This document shows, in pieces, positions 24,101 to 31,559 of a stretch of 64,000 bases of DNA. The stretch lies in the NCBI GenBank assembly GCA_037349105.1, contig JAYJMM010000119.1, positions 7,327,001 through 7,391,000 on the forward strand, written 5' to 3'. The notes beneath the pieces were generated by a model. It was not told where the DNA came from. It ran no database searches and was given only the letters and a program-made list of their open reading frames with translations. Positions within the stretch are counted from its first letter, which is position 1. Every line of letters begins with the position of its first letter. Both the position numbers and the translations under genes were made by a program. This stretch comes from Limnomonas spitsbergensis (lineage: Eukaryota; Chlorophyta; Chlorophyceae; Chlamydomonadales).

Positions 24101-27100
24101 GACCTTTGACATTCAGTGATCATGCCGTATTGATCACGTACATATGAAAAGCCGTACAATCTGATAAGCTGTACATCTGAGAGCCGTACATCTGAGAGCC
24201 GTACAATCTGTATGACTGTAGAGATGTTTTGCCTCACACTATGCATCTGCACCTTATGGTAGCCGATGAACTAAGGAGGAGGCCAGGGAGGGGGGTGTCC
24301 GAAGTGTTCCCTTACATTGGCCGGCACTTCCGCCCTTTTTTCCTTTACAGGAGCTGTGGCTGGCAGCAGTGAGGACCGAGCGGCGTGCGGGCAATGAGAA
24401 GGCTGCGGAGGCGGTGCTGGCAAGAGCGCTGCAGGTATGTAGTATGTACCCGGACTGTGTCTAGGGGTGCACGTGTCAGGAGGAGGGGCACAGGCAGTGC
24501 CGGCGAGGGCGCTGCGGTTATGTATCAGGACTGGACCCTAGGGGTGCGTTTGTCGGGAGGAGGATGTCGAGCATGTCATAATACATGTGAAAATGTGTGA
24601 CTGCACTTTTTCTCTGATGCGTGCATTATTTTAAATCCGGCCATCTCTTTTATTTTCTCATTCGCTTCATCACCTCAGGATTGCCCCACGAGCGGCCTGC
24701 TGCTGTCTGAGGCCATCCGCATGGCTCCCCGGCCGAATCAGAAAGCCAAGAGCACGGAAGCGCTCAAGAAGAACGCGAGCGACCCGTTCATCCTCGCATG
24801 CATCGCTGGTGAGGCCCCTTAGTGAACAGTGGCAGTGTAGATCTAGACCCATGAAAAGTGGCAGTGTCGATCTTGACCCGTGAGGCCCCGTGCCAAGCTG
24901 CATGGTTGGGTCAATGCTGTCGTTGCCCTGTTGACTGCTGGTATTGTTTTATTGCAATCAGAATGTGCTTATTTAAGATTCCATACAGGTATGAGATATG
25001 TTTTATAGGGTCCCTTTTTTAGGGTCCCTTACCGTCTGTTACCCAAATAGAGCTCAAGGTGTTACGCCGCGGCTCTGCTGCACCTATATGAAAAATCTGG
25101 AACTTAATTGTACAAGGTATGAAGGCTCTTTCTCTGAATGGTGTGCTGTGAATTGATCTCTGTCTAACCTGTTTCGTCCTCTGATAGTCGACCTACCGCC
25201 CGTCCTTCAGCCGGAATGCCTGAGGCCCATCCTTTAAACCTTAAACCCTTGTGAAACCTGCTGTTCCGCAGAGCTGTTCTGGAAGAACAGAAAAGTGGAG
25301 AATGCCAGGGGATGGTTCAAAAGGTGAGACGTCTTCTTCGGGCAGGCGGTATGGCATTGCTGTGAGTGAGTGGGCGAGGGAGGGGATGCAATGTAGGAGG
25401 TACTTAACGGCGCTCGTGTGGATATGGCATTGCTGTGAGTGGGGGTGGGCGTGGGGGAGGATGCAATCATTGCAATGTAGGACGTACTAAACGGCGCACG
25501 TGTCCATGTGGCACATCATGTATTGAACGGCACTCTTGTGGATAAGGCATATTTGAAGTCTATCTGCCCATAGGGTACTCACTCATTAGTCATGGGGTAC
25601 TCACTCATTAGTCATGGGGTACTCACTCATTAGTCATGGGGTACTCACTCATTAGTCATGGGGTACTCACTCATTAGTCATGGGGTACTCACTCATTAGT
25701 CATGGGGTACTCACTCATTAGTCATGGGGTACTCACTCATTAGTCATGGGGTACTCACTCATTAGTCATGGGGTACTCACTCATTAGTCATGGGGTACTC
25801 ACTCATTAGTCATGGGGTACTCACTCATTAGTCATGGGGTACTCACTCATTAGTCATGGGGTACTCACTCATTAGTCATGGGGTACTCACTCATTAGTCA
25901 TGGGGTACTCACTCATTAGTCATGGGGTACTCACTCATTAGTCATGGGGTACTCACTCATTAGTCATGGGGTACTCACTCATTAGTCATGGGGTACTCAC
26001 TCATTAGTCATGGGGTACTCACGCATTAGTCATGGGGTACTCACTCATTAGTCATGGGGTACTCACTCATTAGTCATGGGGTACTCACTCATTACTTATA
26101 TCCGCAGCCCCGTCGTACGAGGTGGCATCATGGGGAGATACTGTAGTTAACTGTGTATGTATACATTTGTAAAGGCGAGATGCATTGGACAGGAACGTCC
26201 TGGTGGCCAGTGAAAGGACCATGCACTCATAAGAAGTAAATGACCTCTCGCCCTCAGCCTTTCCTTCACGCTGGGGCACTGAAAGCACACATGCAGCGCA
26301 TCCTCCACAAGCTCGCCGTGTCCCTCAGCCCAGCACTGGTGGACAGGAAGGTCCTGGTGGCCAGTGAAAGGACCATGCACTCATGAGAGGTTATTAGCTG
26401 TCCGGGAAGGGCGGGGGGGGGGGAGGGGGGAGGGGGGTAACTGTTGCCAAGATAGGAAAGGTGCGGATGTGGGTTTGGCCCCGAGCTGCGCTGTTCCCTT
26501 CACCCGCCTAGGGGGGCTTTTTTTTGTCTATTTATTTATTTGCCCAGACCTATTCAGTCAATCATATCATAATCTGCCCTTTCAAAACTCCACTGCCTGC
26601 TTTGTTTTAGGGTCTAGCTCCACTGCCTGCTGTGTTCTAGGGTTGAGGGTTGAGCTCTATTGCCTACCTGCCTTCTTATTATGGTGTGTCACAAACCAAA
26701 ATGGACACTAACTGGATATGTGCCTCACTCACTGGAGTATAAATGTCCACCGTAAATAGTTTTGAGAGCTTGCCTGCCCGCTGTCGTGGCCGTTTTTTGA
26801 ACCATGGCCTTCCTGGTCATACCCCTAGGTCCATCCTAAACCCTAAACCCTAACCCCTTCCTTGATATACCCCTAGGTCCATCCTAAACCCTAAACCCTA
26901 ACCGCTTCCTTGATGTACCCCTAGGTCCATCCTAAACCCTAAACCCTAAACCCTTCCTTGATATACCCCTAGGTCCATCCTAAACCCTAAACCCTTCCTT
27001 GACATGCCCCTAGGTCCATCACAGCAGACCCCAAGGTTGGGGACCATTGGGCCATCTACTATCGATTTGAGCTGCAGTTCGGGACCCCAGAGACGCAGGT

Positions 27101-29197
27101 GGGAAGCTAGGCTGACGTTGCGTCGTGAACATTCACGAATAAATACGCAAAAGAAAAGTGTGGATTAAGGAAGCCGCCCATTTTGGCCAAAGCATGGGGC
27201 ATGGCTACCGTAACGTCCTGAAGGGCATGAACTGGTTTGTGGATAGCAGGCCCATGCGCATTCTGGTATCCCTGGAAGGTCTATAGAAAGGACTGGGAGG
27301 AAATGCCTTGCAGGAGCGCGAGGGTTATTGAAGCAGTGCAACATAGTTCGTTTCTTGGCGCTTGACGGTGTGCAAAATGATAAATATGAGGCTTAATCTG
27401 AATGTTCTGGAGGAGCTGCCTCTAATGGCCCCCTGGAAATGGAACTGGAGCAAGGTTTGGGACCATCATTGTGGAGCTGTTTGCACAGCCACGTCCGCTG
27501 CCTGCATTGAATGTGTGGATCATGCCAATGTGCCAAACAGGGTTCTTCAGACCATCCATAGGGCCAGATTTGAATTTAAATTTCGAACTCTGTTGCTTAA
27601 CAAATGGCGCAGGCAGCCGTGCTCAAGGTTTGCAGCGAGGCGGAGCCCAACCGCGGCGAGTTCTGGTGCCGGGTGGCAAAGCACCCCAAGAACTTGCACG
27701 ACAAGCCTGAGATACTGCTCAAAAAGGTGTGAGAGGGGAGGGGGTAGCCCTGAATCCGAAACCATGGTTCTGGTGTTGGGTGGCAAAGCACCCCAGGAAC
27801 TTAAACAGTGAGCCCGAGATGCTGTTCAAAAAGGTGTGAGAGGGGAGGGGGGAGTGCCCTGAAGCCCTAAACCACGGATCTTGTTTGGGGAGGAAAAGCA
27901 CCCCAGGAGCTTGCATGACAGGAGCTTGCTCGACAGGCCCGAGACTGCTGCTCAATAGAAAAGGATGCCGGAGGAGGGGAGGGTTAAGGTTATGGGTTAA
28001 GGGTTAGGGTGTAGGGTTACGGTTTAAGGGCAAAAGGGTGCTGGAGGGAGGGGAGGGCCGCATATTGGGGGAAGTTCATCACCTGACGTGCACGAGTGCA
28101 TGACGCACCTGCTCAAAAAGGTGAGAGAGAGGGACATGGAAGGTTCTTCAAAGGAGGGAGTGAGAGAGAGGAACACGGTGACCTTGCCTGAACTTTGGGC
28201 TGAGGGGGGCATTGAAGGGTCGGCTCACACAAATTCAGTGATAACAGTGACATCGCTCAATAAAATGAAGGGGCATGTAAGAGATAAATGGCTGCTCTCT
28301 TCCCAATTGGGGCATGATACAGTCAAGGGATGAGCGCAGCCGCAACAGATTAGTCTGTGCCGTAACGAATGTTGGCACCTGTGATTGCTCCTAGCCTGTT
28401 CTAGTGTCTTCAGGCATCCCCCCTCCAGCTCCCTCCTTCCCTCTTGACAGTGACTGATGGGTCATGCATCTGGTGGTGCCGTAACGAATGTTGGCACCTG
28501 TGATTGCTCCTAGCCTGTATTAGTGTCCTCAGACGTCCCCCCTCCAGCTACCTCCTCCCCTCTTGACATTGACTGATAAGTCATGCATTTGCTTGCTGGA
28601 TGGTGCTCTGGATCATCGCTGGATGGTGCTGGATGTTAGGAGATGCTTTCTGGATCTTGACAATGCTTGCTGCATCGTGTGACTGCAGGTGGCCGTGGAC
28701 ATGGCCGGTGCTGAACAAGCCGCAGCTGCCAGGCTGGAGGTGAGGCATGTGACCCTGTTTTTAAACCTGAAGCATTGAAAAGGCACCTATGTGAGGGGGC
28801 GTAGACGGATTCAGAAATTGTGCTCGAAGCATTAGATGGTCGCGGCTGCCAAGCAGGGGAAGTTGGTTTAGGCTACTACAGCAGCAGCGAGTTTCCTTTG
28901 GTCTTATTTTGTCATACAGGGGCGGGCTGAATGCTTCAATCTTGTCCTGATGAGAGTCAAGCTTCGATCAGCGTGAGGCCCCTGGTTGATTCCTCTGTTG
29001 GTTTGTTGTTGCTCATGCACTTTGCTTACAGGAAAGCAGCTCGGGGCTCACACTCTGACATGGCTAATAAAAATAACCCATGTCAAAATCCGAATTAACA
29101 CGGCCCTGCATGATTTTCTGTGCAGGGAGCATCTGCCGCAGCGCCGGGGCTCAAAGCTTCCAAGATGGATGAAGATACGGATGGTCTGGACGGTTAG
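3194..29197 (+). CDS. PRPF6: Pre-mRNA-processing factor 6 (U5/tri-snRNP protein Prp6/STA1), 25 exons
   Basis: Core splicing factor that bridges U5 and U4/U6 in the nuclear tri-snRNP. Exons rebuilt by hand: 3194-3400, 4491-4649, 10094-10195, 10579-10650, 11613-11762, 12767-12962, 13511-13581, 14012-14122, 15218-15373, 16974-17066, 17444-17566, 18027-18118, 18434-18524, 19044-19160, 19463-19660, 20281-20394, 22291-22409, 23558-23690, 24351-24434, 24679-24808, 25272-25323, 27014-27098, 27613-27726, 28689-28739, 29126-29197. They sum to 2892 nt, every phase joins, and the product is 963 residues, close to my recollection of the human (about 940) and plant (about 1030) proteins. Exon 1 holds the PRP1_N signature [20 protein letters not shown]. 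Exon 6 has [18 protein letters not shown]. Exons 7-23 form HAT/TPR-like helical repeats (for example [19 protein letters not shown]). The last two exons give a short acidic tail and TAG at 29195. Exon 24 is the least certain. Introns of up to 5.4 kb are filled with tandem copies of the gene's own splice junctions. All donors are GT, including gtcggg after exon 10. Confidence 0.95.
4960..9890 (+). repeat. five tandem ~1-kb units inside PRPF6 intron 2
   Basis: Units begin at about 4965, 5969, 7019, 7979 and 9240, each marked by a TGCACTTTT(T/G)CATGGA block near its start. Each contains a GC-rich core of about 370 bases (around 5170-5560, 6150-6530, 7205-7565, 8165-8535, 9430-9805) that is much better conserved than its flanks. 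Copies 2-5 keep the same plus-strand reading frame of about 110 codons to a shared TGA; copy 1 is frameshifted. No known domain is recognisable, so this is annotated as a repeat and not a gene. Confidence 0.85.
8620..8945. repeat. ~59-bp minisatellite within 1-kb unit 4
   Basis: Five to six copies of a unit of about 59 bases containing ATGCTCACATGGCTGTGCTC and CCTGTCACTCACTGGT. The array explains why the fourth 1-kb unit is about 250 bases longer than its neighbours. It appears to have grown from the single ATGCTCGCATGGCCGTGCTC block present once in the other units. Confidence 0.85.
10636..10775 (+). repeat. PRPF6 exon 4 donor copied (3x, 45-bp unit)
   Basis: The exon 4 end and donor, ATGCAG|gtgggtggtt at 10645-10660, are followed by two further copies of the same exon-end plus donor block, 45 bases apart. 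Only the first lies at the end of the coding exon; the others form the start of the intron. Confidence 0.85.
11045..11300. repeat. 31-bp minisatellite in PRPF6 intron 4
   Basis: Eight near-identical copies of a 31-base unit containing ATCATACCAGTACTGCACCA followed by ACCGCTGTTTG. It lies directly upstream of the copied exon 5 acceptors. No similarity to either flanking exon is apparent. Confidence 0.9.
11325..11660 (+). repeat. PRPF6 exon 5 acceptor and exon start copied (4x)
   Basis: The block CTGCAG|TC.TTT..TCCG.C that opens exon 5 at 11613 occurs in diverged form with acceptor-like AG ends before 11334, 11416 and 11499. Each copy includes about 40 bases of exon-like sequence. Only the last copy leads into the open coding exon. 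Confidence 0.8.
11700..11975 (+). repeat. PRPF6 exon 5 end and donor duplicated
   Basis: The last ~55 bases of exon 5 plus the gtgtgtgtg donor (11708-11775) recur at about 11907-11972, with the GGCGGAACCAAC, GATCTGACAGCCATCGG and AAG|gtgtgtgtg elements preserved but with substitutions and small indels. Confidence 0.85.
12630..12800 (+). repeat. PRPF6 exon 6 acceptor and exon start copied (3x, 61-bp unit)
   Basis: CACCTGAAG|GGTCGTGGCACGG occurs with exon-like starts at 12645, 12706 and 12767. The first two copies turn after about 25 exon bases into CCGTAACCCTAAACC, a telomere-like spacer. Only the third continues into the coding exon. Confidence 0.92.
12950..13025 (+). repeat. PRPF6 exon 6 donor copied (3x, 26-bp unit)
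   Basis: CATGCGCCAG|gtagg is present three times, with donor G at 12963, 12989 and 13015. The first follows the open reading frame and matches the phase of exon 7, so it is taken as the real site; the others would add intron-derived codons. Confidence 0.88.
13365..13430 (+). repeat. decayed copy of PRPF6 exon 7 start
   Basis: CGCCCCTCAAGCTGGATTGC and the following ~40 bases resemble the true acceptor and exon 7 start at 13500-13560. The acceptor AG of the copy has an extra A (CTCAAG) and the exon-like part carries several changes, including one that breaks the frame. Confidence 0.7.
13675..13930. repeat. CTG-rich minisatellite in PRPF6 intron 7
   Basis: Repeated blocks of AGTGTGAATGTACTGTCTGC followed by short CTG runs (up to about six CTG) and TCAGG. 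The unit is roughly 45-60 bases with variable triplet length. No exon similarity seen. Confidence 0.8.
14118..14565 (+). repeat. GGGAGCAGGGAGGGAG minisatellite with five copied donors (PRPF6 exon 8)
   Basis: An array of a ~16-base purine unit starting exactly at the exon 8 donor. The donor block GCAG|gtatgtgggagcagg occurs at 14123, 14169, 14247, 14325 and 14531. The first is the real exon 8 end. The purine-rich strand gives spurious long ORFs on both strands over 13973-14684. Confidence 0.9.
14860..15225 (+). repeat. PRPF6 exon 9 acceptor region copied (4x, ~110-bp unit)
   Basis: Blocks ending in CACAG|ATTG occur with exon-like starts at 14879, 14998 and 15109 before the true exon 9 start at 15218 (GCTGCAG|ATTGCGG). 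Each copy includes the upstream ...TGCTTGCGGTGTCGT... stretch. The copies diverge towards the 5' side. Confidence 0.82.
15325..15765 (+). repeat. PRPF6 exon 9 end and donor copied (5x)
   Basis: The last ~50 exon bases (TGGAAGGCCGCCATCGAGCT ... GAGGACGATGCAAAG) and donor recur four times downstream. Donor-equivalent G positions are 15374 (real), 15467, 15568, 15656 and 15752. The first three copies keep GT; the last has GG. Copies are 88-101 bases apart and 75-90% alike by eye. Confidence 0.93.
16070..16650. repeat. 23-bp minisatellite in PRPF6 intron 9
   Basis: About 24 copies of ATGACCTGGCTGTATAACTGAAC with variants (CGGTATAAC, TTTATAAC, ATAAATG). Several sub-arrays repeat as higher-order blocks of two to four units. 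The regular TATAA-containing unit yields several overlapping ORFs on the minus strand that are not genes. Confidence 0.95.
17580..17770. repeat. ~25-bp minisatellite after PRPF6 exon 11
   Basis: Six to seven copies of AGGTCAGGGGTGAAAGGGTTC directly downstream of the exon 11 donor. A weak likeness to the exon end (GGCCAGGGCTCTCAAG) hints that it may also have started from an exon edge, but this is not convincing. Confidence 0.75.
18150..18480 (+). repeat. PRPF6 exon 13 acceptor and exon start copied (3x)
   Basis: True start at 18434 (CCCACAG|GTCCCTGACGCG). A close copy starts at 18352 (CCCTCAG|GTCTCTGACGTG) and runs about 50 bases into exon-like sequence. A more decayed one begins near 18172 (TTGGTGCCTGATGCG, with CCTGGATC at its end). 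Confidence 0.82.
18770..18860. repeat. GGTATGAGAGGAT short tandem repeat
   Basis: Five to six imperfect copies of a 13-base unit, ATGGTATGAGAGG, in PRPF6 intron 13. Confidence 0.75.
19170..19335. repeat. 12-bp CAGGTGCAGTTA minisatellite after PRPF6 exon 14
   Basis: Imperfect copies of ACAGGTGCAGTT beginning 10 bases after the exon 14 donor. Each unit contains CAG|GTG, a potential 5' splice site, so the intron start holds a series of donor-like steps. The likeness to the exon end GAGCAG|gta is too short to prove origin from it. Confidence 0.75.
20435..20475 (+). repeat. short LINE-tail fragment (GGGCGGCC.GCCTCACA)
   Basis: TTGGGCGGCCAGCCTCACAC followed by TTTGTGAAGTC, the same block found at 31763, 61505 and, inverted, at 43988. 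It marks one end of the dispersed LINE-like family. It lies in PRPF6 intron 16. Confidence 0.6.
20765..20910. repeat. 26-bp minisatellite in PRPF6 intron 16
   Basis: Five copies of TCAGAGCATGAATATCAAGT followed by TGGCT, increasingly uniform towards the 3' side. Confidence 0.88.
20938..22340 (+). repeat. 58-bp minisatellite made of the PRPF6 exon 17 acceptor and exon start, 24 copies
   Basis: Each unit is a pyrimidine tract (about eight C), TGTAG, then the first 48 exon bases encoding [16 protein letters not shown]. Copies start at 20956, 21014, 21072 and so on to 22291, where the last copy alone continues into the coding exon. Units are almost identical and vary mainly in the number of C (57-59 bases). 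From any upstream acceptor a 58-base unit reads into TGA of the next copy, and a 57-base unit into TAG, so only the last acceptor gives full-length protein; runs of 59-base units stay open for longer. Confidence 0.97.
22440..23100. repeat. CCCTCCCGTACC pyrimidine-rich minisatellite
   Basis: Directly follows PRPF6 exon 17. Basic unit CCCTCCCGTAC with higher-order units containing CACCTGCACCCCCCGTACCG. On the minus strand the lack of stops gives long spurious ORFs (22628-23680). Confidence 0.9.
23330..23600 (+). repeat. PRPF6 exon 18 acceptor and exon start copied (3x, ~110-bp unit)
   Basis: True start at 23558 (CCTGCAG|GAGTGGCCTGCTG). A copy at about 23448 (CACAGCAG|GAGTGGCCTGCTG, then GGACGTCC and a CCGCC end) and an older one near 23346 share the exon-like 50 bases and the upstream TGCATG stretch. 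Confidence 0.85.
23757..23835 (+). repeat. dispersed block shared with 58300-58365
   Basis: GATGCATGGGACATGTGCC followed by GGTACAGGCACTTGATA occurs here in PRPF6 intron 18 and again in the TYW intron near 58315-58360. A two-copy dispersed repeat of unknown kind. Confidence 0.7.
24410..24570 (+). repeat. PRPF6 exon 19 end and donor duplicated
   Basis: Exon 19 ends GTGCTGGCAAGAGCGCTGCAG|gtatgt at 24434. A copy at about 24497-24545 reads GTGCCGGCGAGGGCGCTGCGG then TTATGT, followed by the same ...GGACTG...CTAGGGGTGC intronic stretch. The copy has lost the GT. Confidence 0.85.
25570..26095. repeat. 22-bp minisatellite, ~24 copies, PRPF6 intron 21
   Basis: About 24 almost perfect head-to-tail copies of GGGGTACTCACTCATTAGTC (plus AT). 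One copy has CACGCATT. There are no spacers, so it is not a CRISPR array. The extreme uniformity suggests recent expansion or active homogenisation. Confidence 0.97.
26100..26400 (-). mobile_element. fragment of a LINE-like reverse transcriptase C-terminus
   Basis: On the minus strand the frame [20 protein letters not shown] followed by [12 protein letters not shown] has the zinc-binding pattern (H...C...E.A.HVCFQCP) of the zf-RVT domain that ends many non-LTR retrotransposon polymerases. It is flanked by two direct copies of a ~45-base stretch (26205-26225 and 26355-26395) and is clearly truncated. The same sequence occurs at 32190-32290. It lies inside PRPF6 intron 21, opposite in direction to the gene. 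Confidence 0.6.
26810..27025 (+). repeat. PRPF6 exon 22 acceptor copied (5x, 48-bp unit)
   Basis: TACCCCTAG|GTCCATC, the acceptor and first 7 bases of exon 22, recurs with exon-equivalent starts at 26829, 26877, 26925, 26973 and 27014 (real). Spacers are CTAAACCCTAAACCC telomere-like motifs, so the array also looks like an interstitial telomere block. Confidence 0.93.
27640..28130 (+). repeat. PRPF6 exon 23 end and donor copied (4x)
   Basis: The exon 23 end (GGTGGCAAAGCACCCCAAGA ... CTCAAAAAG|gtgtgagagggg, donor at 27727) is copied at 27762-27845 (donor equivalent 27834), 27880-27970 and 28070-28125 (CTGCTCAAAAAG|gtgagaga). Later copies carry stops and indels. Confidence 0.88.
28345..28595. 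repeat. duplicated ~125-bp block in PRPF6 intron 23
   Basis: GTGCCGTAACGAATGTTGGC and the following ~100 bases (to CTTGACA.TGACTGAT) occur twice, at about 28357 and 28478. Plain intronic tandem duplication, no exon likeness. Confidence 0.85.
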
Positions 29198-29856
29198 GTG
29201 CAGTTGGACCATGCCTGTAATCCGCTACTTGAGGCGGAATTGCTATATGAGGCGGAATCGAATAGACCCAGGCCCCTATAAGAATAACGATCCCGCCGGT
29301 TTAACTTACGAATTCATGGCTTTGGGGCTTGCACAAGTTGCAAGTTGAACCATGTTTCTTCATCCAATTTTGCTATATGTTACCTACGACGCACTAAAAA
29401 AAATGTATCTTGCTCTAAAAGACTGCTGGATTATCAGATTTGAAAAGGCAAAGCGCTGATCAGGTGTCAAGCTACCAAGATGCTAGAAATTGAACCTAAA
29501 AGTGCATGCAGACAATCCCCTCAAGCAGGCAATGAAGGCCCTATCCCATCCCTCTGAGAATCCCCCCAAGCACTAGAGATGCCATGACCCACAAATGTAA
29601 CGATCATGTCAGGAACATCGGCTCCATCCTTTCTGCCTGCCTGCATTTTGTTAAGGATATAACACCTCTGGGCCCTGCTTGAATAAACTCAGCCACGCCG
29701 GCAAACAGTCTGGTAGAAAAGTCAAGGGAGGTGGCACAAGAGGAAAGCACTAGAAGTCCACTCCTCGTAGACCAGGAAGCGTAGGTGGACCTGATACTGC
29801 CAGTCCCTGGCCAGCTAGGCAAGGTAAACATTCTCACAGTCCCTGGGGTCAACTGT
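29198..29856. other. PRPF6 3' flank with a LINE-tail fragment
   Basis: Starts with the 3' UTR of PRPF6 (no clear AATAAA; algal TGTAA-type signals not conclusively seen). Around 29652-29700 lies another copy of the ACACCTCTGGGCCCTGCT block of the LINE-like family. The region separates two convergent genes. Confidence 0.5.
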
Positions 29857-31447
29857 CTAGCATTCCTCTTCATTGCTCCTCACAGCTTGGGTGGCTGCTC
29901 GCCTCTCTGACATTGTGCCCTTCGCACTGCACCTCACAGCCGTTTTTTTCTTCTCGTAATAACCGCCAGAGCCCCTGCTTTTCCTGACCGGCTTGATTGT
30001 CATGAGGCTCTCGTCGCACCAGCGGCAAGCATAGAGCATCAGCATTGTAGAGGCGACACAGTTGAAGCACTTGTGGTCGCTTTGGTTGTCGCTGTTGTAC
30101 ACGTTGAGCTCGCCATCGGGCAGCAGGCGGGCCAGCCTGGTGTCCTCAATGTTCTGCAGCAGGGCCTTGCTCTTCGGCATGGCGTCAAAGGCGTGGCTCA
30201 GGACCTCAGCTGCGGTTTCCATCTTGACATAGGCCCGCCGGCGCAGCTCAATAAGGACATCGTACTGCCTCCGGATCTGATGTGAGATTGGGGGGCGGGC
30301 AGGAAATTATAGGGGAAATAAAGCAGTGAAGCAGTCAGGATGTGCTGCAGTGCAATCCCACTATTCATGGTATGATGGTTGTGTGAATCTTAATTTGTAC
30401 CAGGACATTTGTCAGATTGCAAACTAAGAGGGCAAATCACAGGATGTCCTCCCAAAAGAGTTCATGACTTTGCGTCCTCTTAGTTGGCACCCTTTGGACT
30501 CAGAACTGATTTCTTAGAGGTGTAGCTTGCAGGCTTGTTTGTCAGCTGACCTGCTGGGCAGTGCTCCCAGGGCCTAGTCTCGACACTGCAGCAGAGTCGC
30601 TTCCGCTTGGCTCTTGAAAATGCAACTTTCCAGCCGGCACACAGCAGCCAAAGAGCTCCTTGACGCTGCGCCCCACATGCTCCTTCCAGCCTCCGTAGAC
30701 CTCCTCGTGCTGTTGTCATTGCCATTTGGAAATTTTAAAAGAAAGCGTGTATGCTTAGAGATGCGAATTACAAACAATAATTTGATATCACTGACAGATT
30801 TTGCACATGGCTGCTGCGCCCTAAAGTGAAAGGGGTCCAAGGAAATCAGATTTGTTATGCTTCAGTCTCTGGAAATTCTATCCTGATCTAAATTGCATTC
30901 GAGCCTGGCATCATGAGCCTGTGGGGCCATTCGTTCATCAAGACAGGTACCGGTGCTGCATCATTCAAACCTCAAAGAGGGCCATGACAGAAGACTGACG
31001 ATCACAGGTTTGGGCCCAGATCATTTAGTCCTCAAACCCTTGCCACTGTTTTTTATTATCTATTTGTATTACCTGTATAACTGATGCATGCTGCTGATGC
31101 CTGAAATGCCTCACCTCTGCCACATCTGAACGCTGTCTCTCCCACTCCCGGATTGCAGCCAGAAACAGCTTGCGTTCAGAAGTACACAGCTCAGGCATCC
31201 ACAGGAAGACGTGTTCCTCCTTCTTCTGCCTGCCGCTGCGGTGTTGGGTGGCCTTGGTTCCTTGCACCGTGTCTACTAATGGCACAGACATAGCCGTATT
31301 ATTTAATTGATACGATATTTGGGGCCCAGCAGGTATGTCCAAGATGAGGATATGCAAGGGGACGCGTTTCAGTGAGGCTCGGGTTGTCTTCAGGATGGCA
31401 TCCATGTTGCTTTCTCGGTCAGTGTGTTCTAGAAAACCCAGCCACAT
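29857..31447 (-). CDS. uncharacterised protein, at least three phase-0 exons, 5' end uncertain
   Basis: I do not recognise the family. Three minus-strand exons join in phase 0. Exon a ends at 31115 (RSDVAE|gtgagg) and contains EEHVFLWMPELCTSERKLFL then AAIREWERQR. Exon b is 30551-30709 (HEEVYGGWKEHVGRSVKELF ... STAQQ|gtcagc). Exon c is 29857-30276 (IRRQYDVLIELRRRAYVKME ... stop). Exon c has a CFNC-x12-CRWC cysteine pattern (HKCFNCVAS, YACRWCDES) that could bind zinc, then a basic C-terminus. The open frame extends to 31447 (with SNMDAILKTTRASLKR, LHILILDIP), but whether that is one exon or two is unclear. A LINE remnant lies immediately upstream, so the 5' exons may be lost or beyond it. The gene is tail-to-tail with PRPF6. 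Confidence 0.5.
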
Positions 31448-31559
31448 TGTTATCTAAATGGTGAACAGGAGCCAGTGCCGTCAAAGTAGGTGGTATGCCA
31501 TCGGATTTGTCGGTGTATCCCCGAGAACTCGTAATGAGGAGCTCGTCATGATCGGTGAT

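Larger units (their letters stand above)
12767..27726 (+). other. PRPF6: PRPF6 HAT/TPR helical-repeat region (exons 6-23)
   Basis: After the conserved [11 protein letters not shown] box, each exon or exon pair encodes about one helix-turn-helix repeat of 34-40 residues with the W-x-x-A-A-x-L-E pattern: [18 protein letters not shown] (exon 7), [12 protein letters not shown] (8), [11 protein letters not shown] and [14 protein letters not shown] (9), [17 protein letters not shown] (10), [14 protein letters not shown] (11), [18 protein letters not shown] (14), [16 protein letters not shown] (15), [19 protein letters not shown] (18), [14 protein letters not shown] (19), [18 protein letters not shown] (22), [12 protein letters not shown] (23). 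These match the order of repeats expected for Prp6, so no internal block is missing. Confidence 0.9.

Noticed and set aside
25570..26095. Possible CRISPR array of 22-base repeats
   Set aside because: The repeats are head to tail with no unique spacers, no cas genes are present, and the window is eukaryotic.
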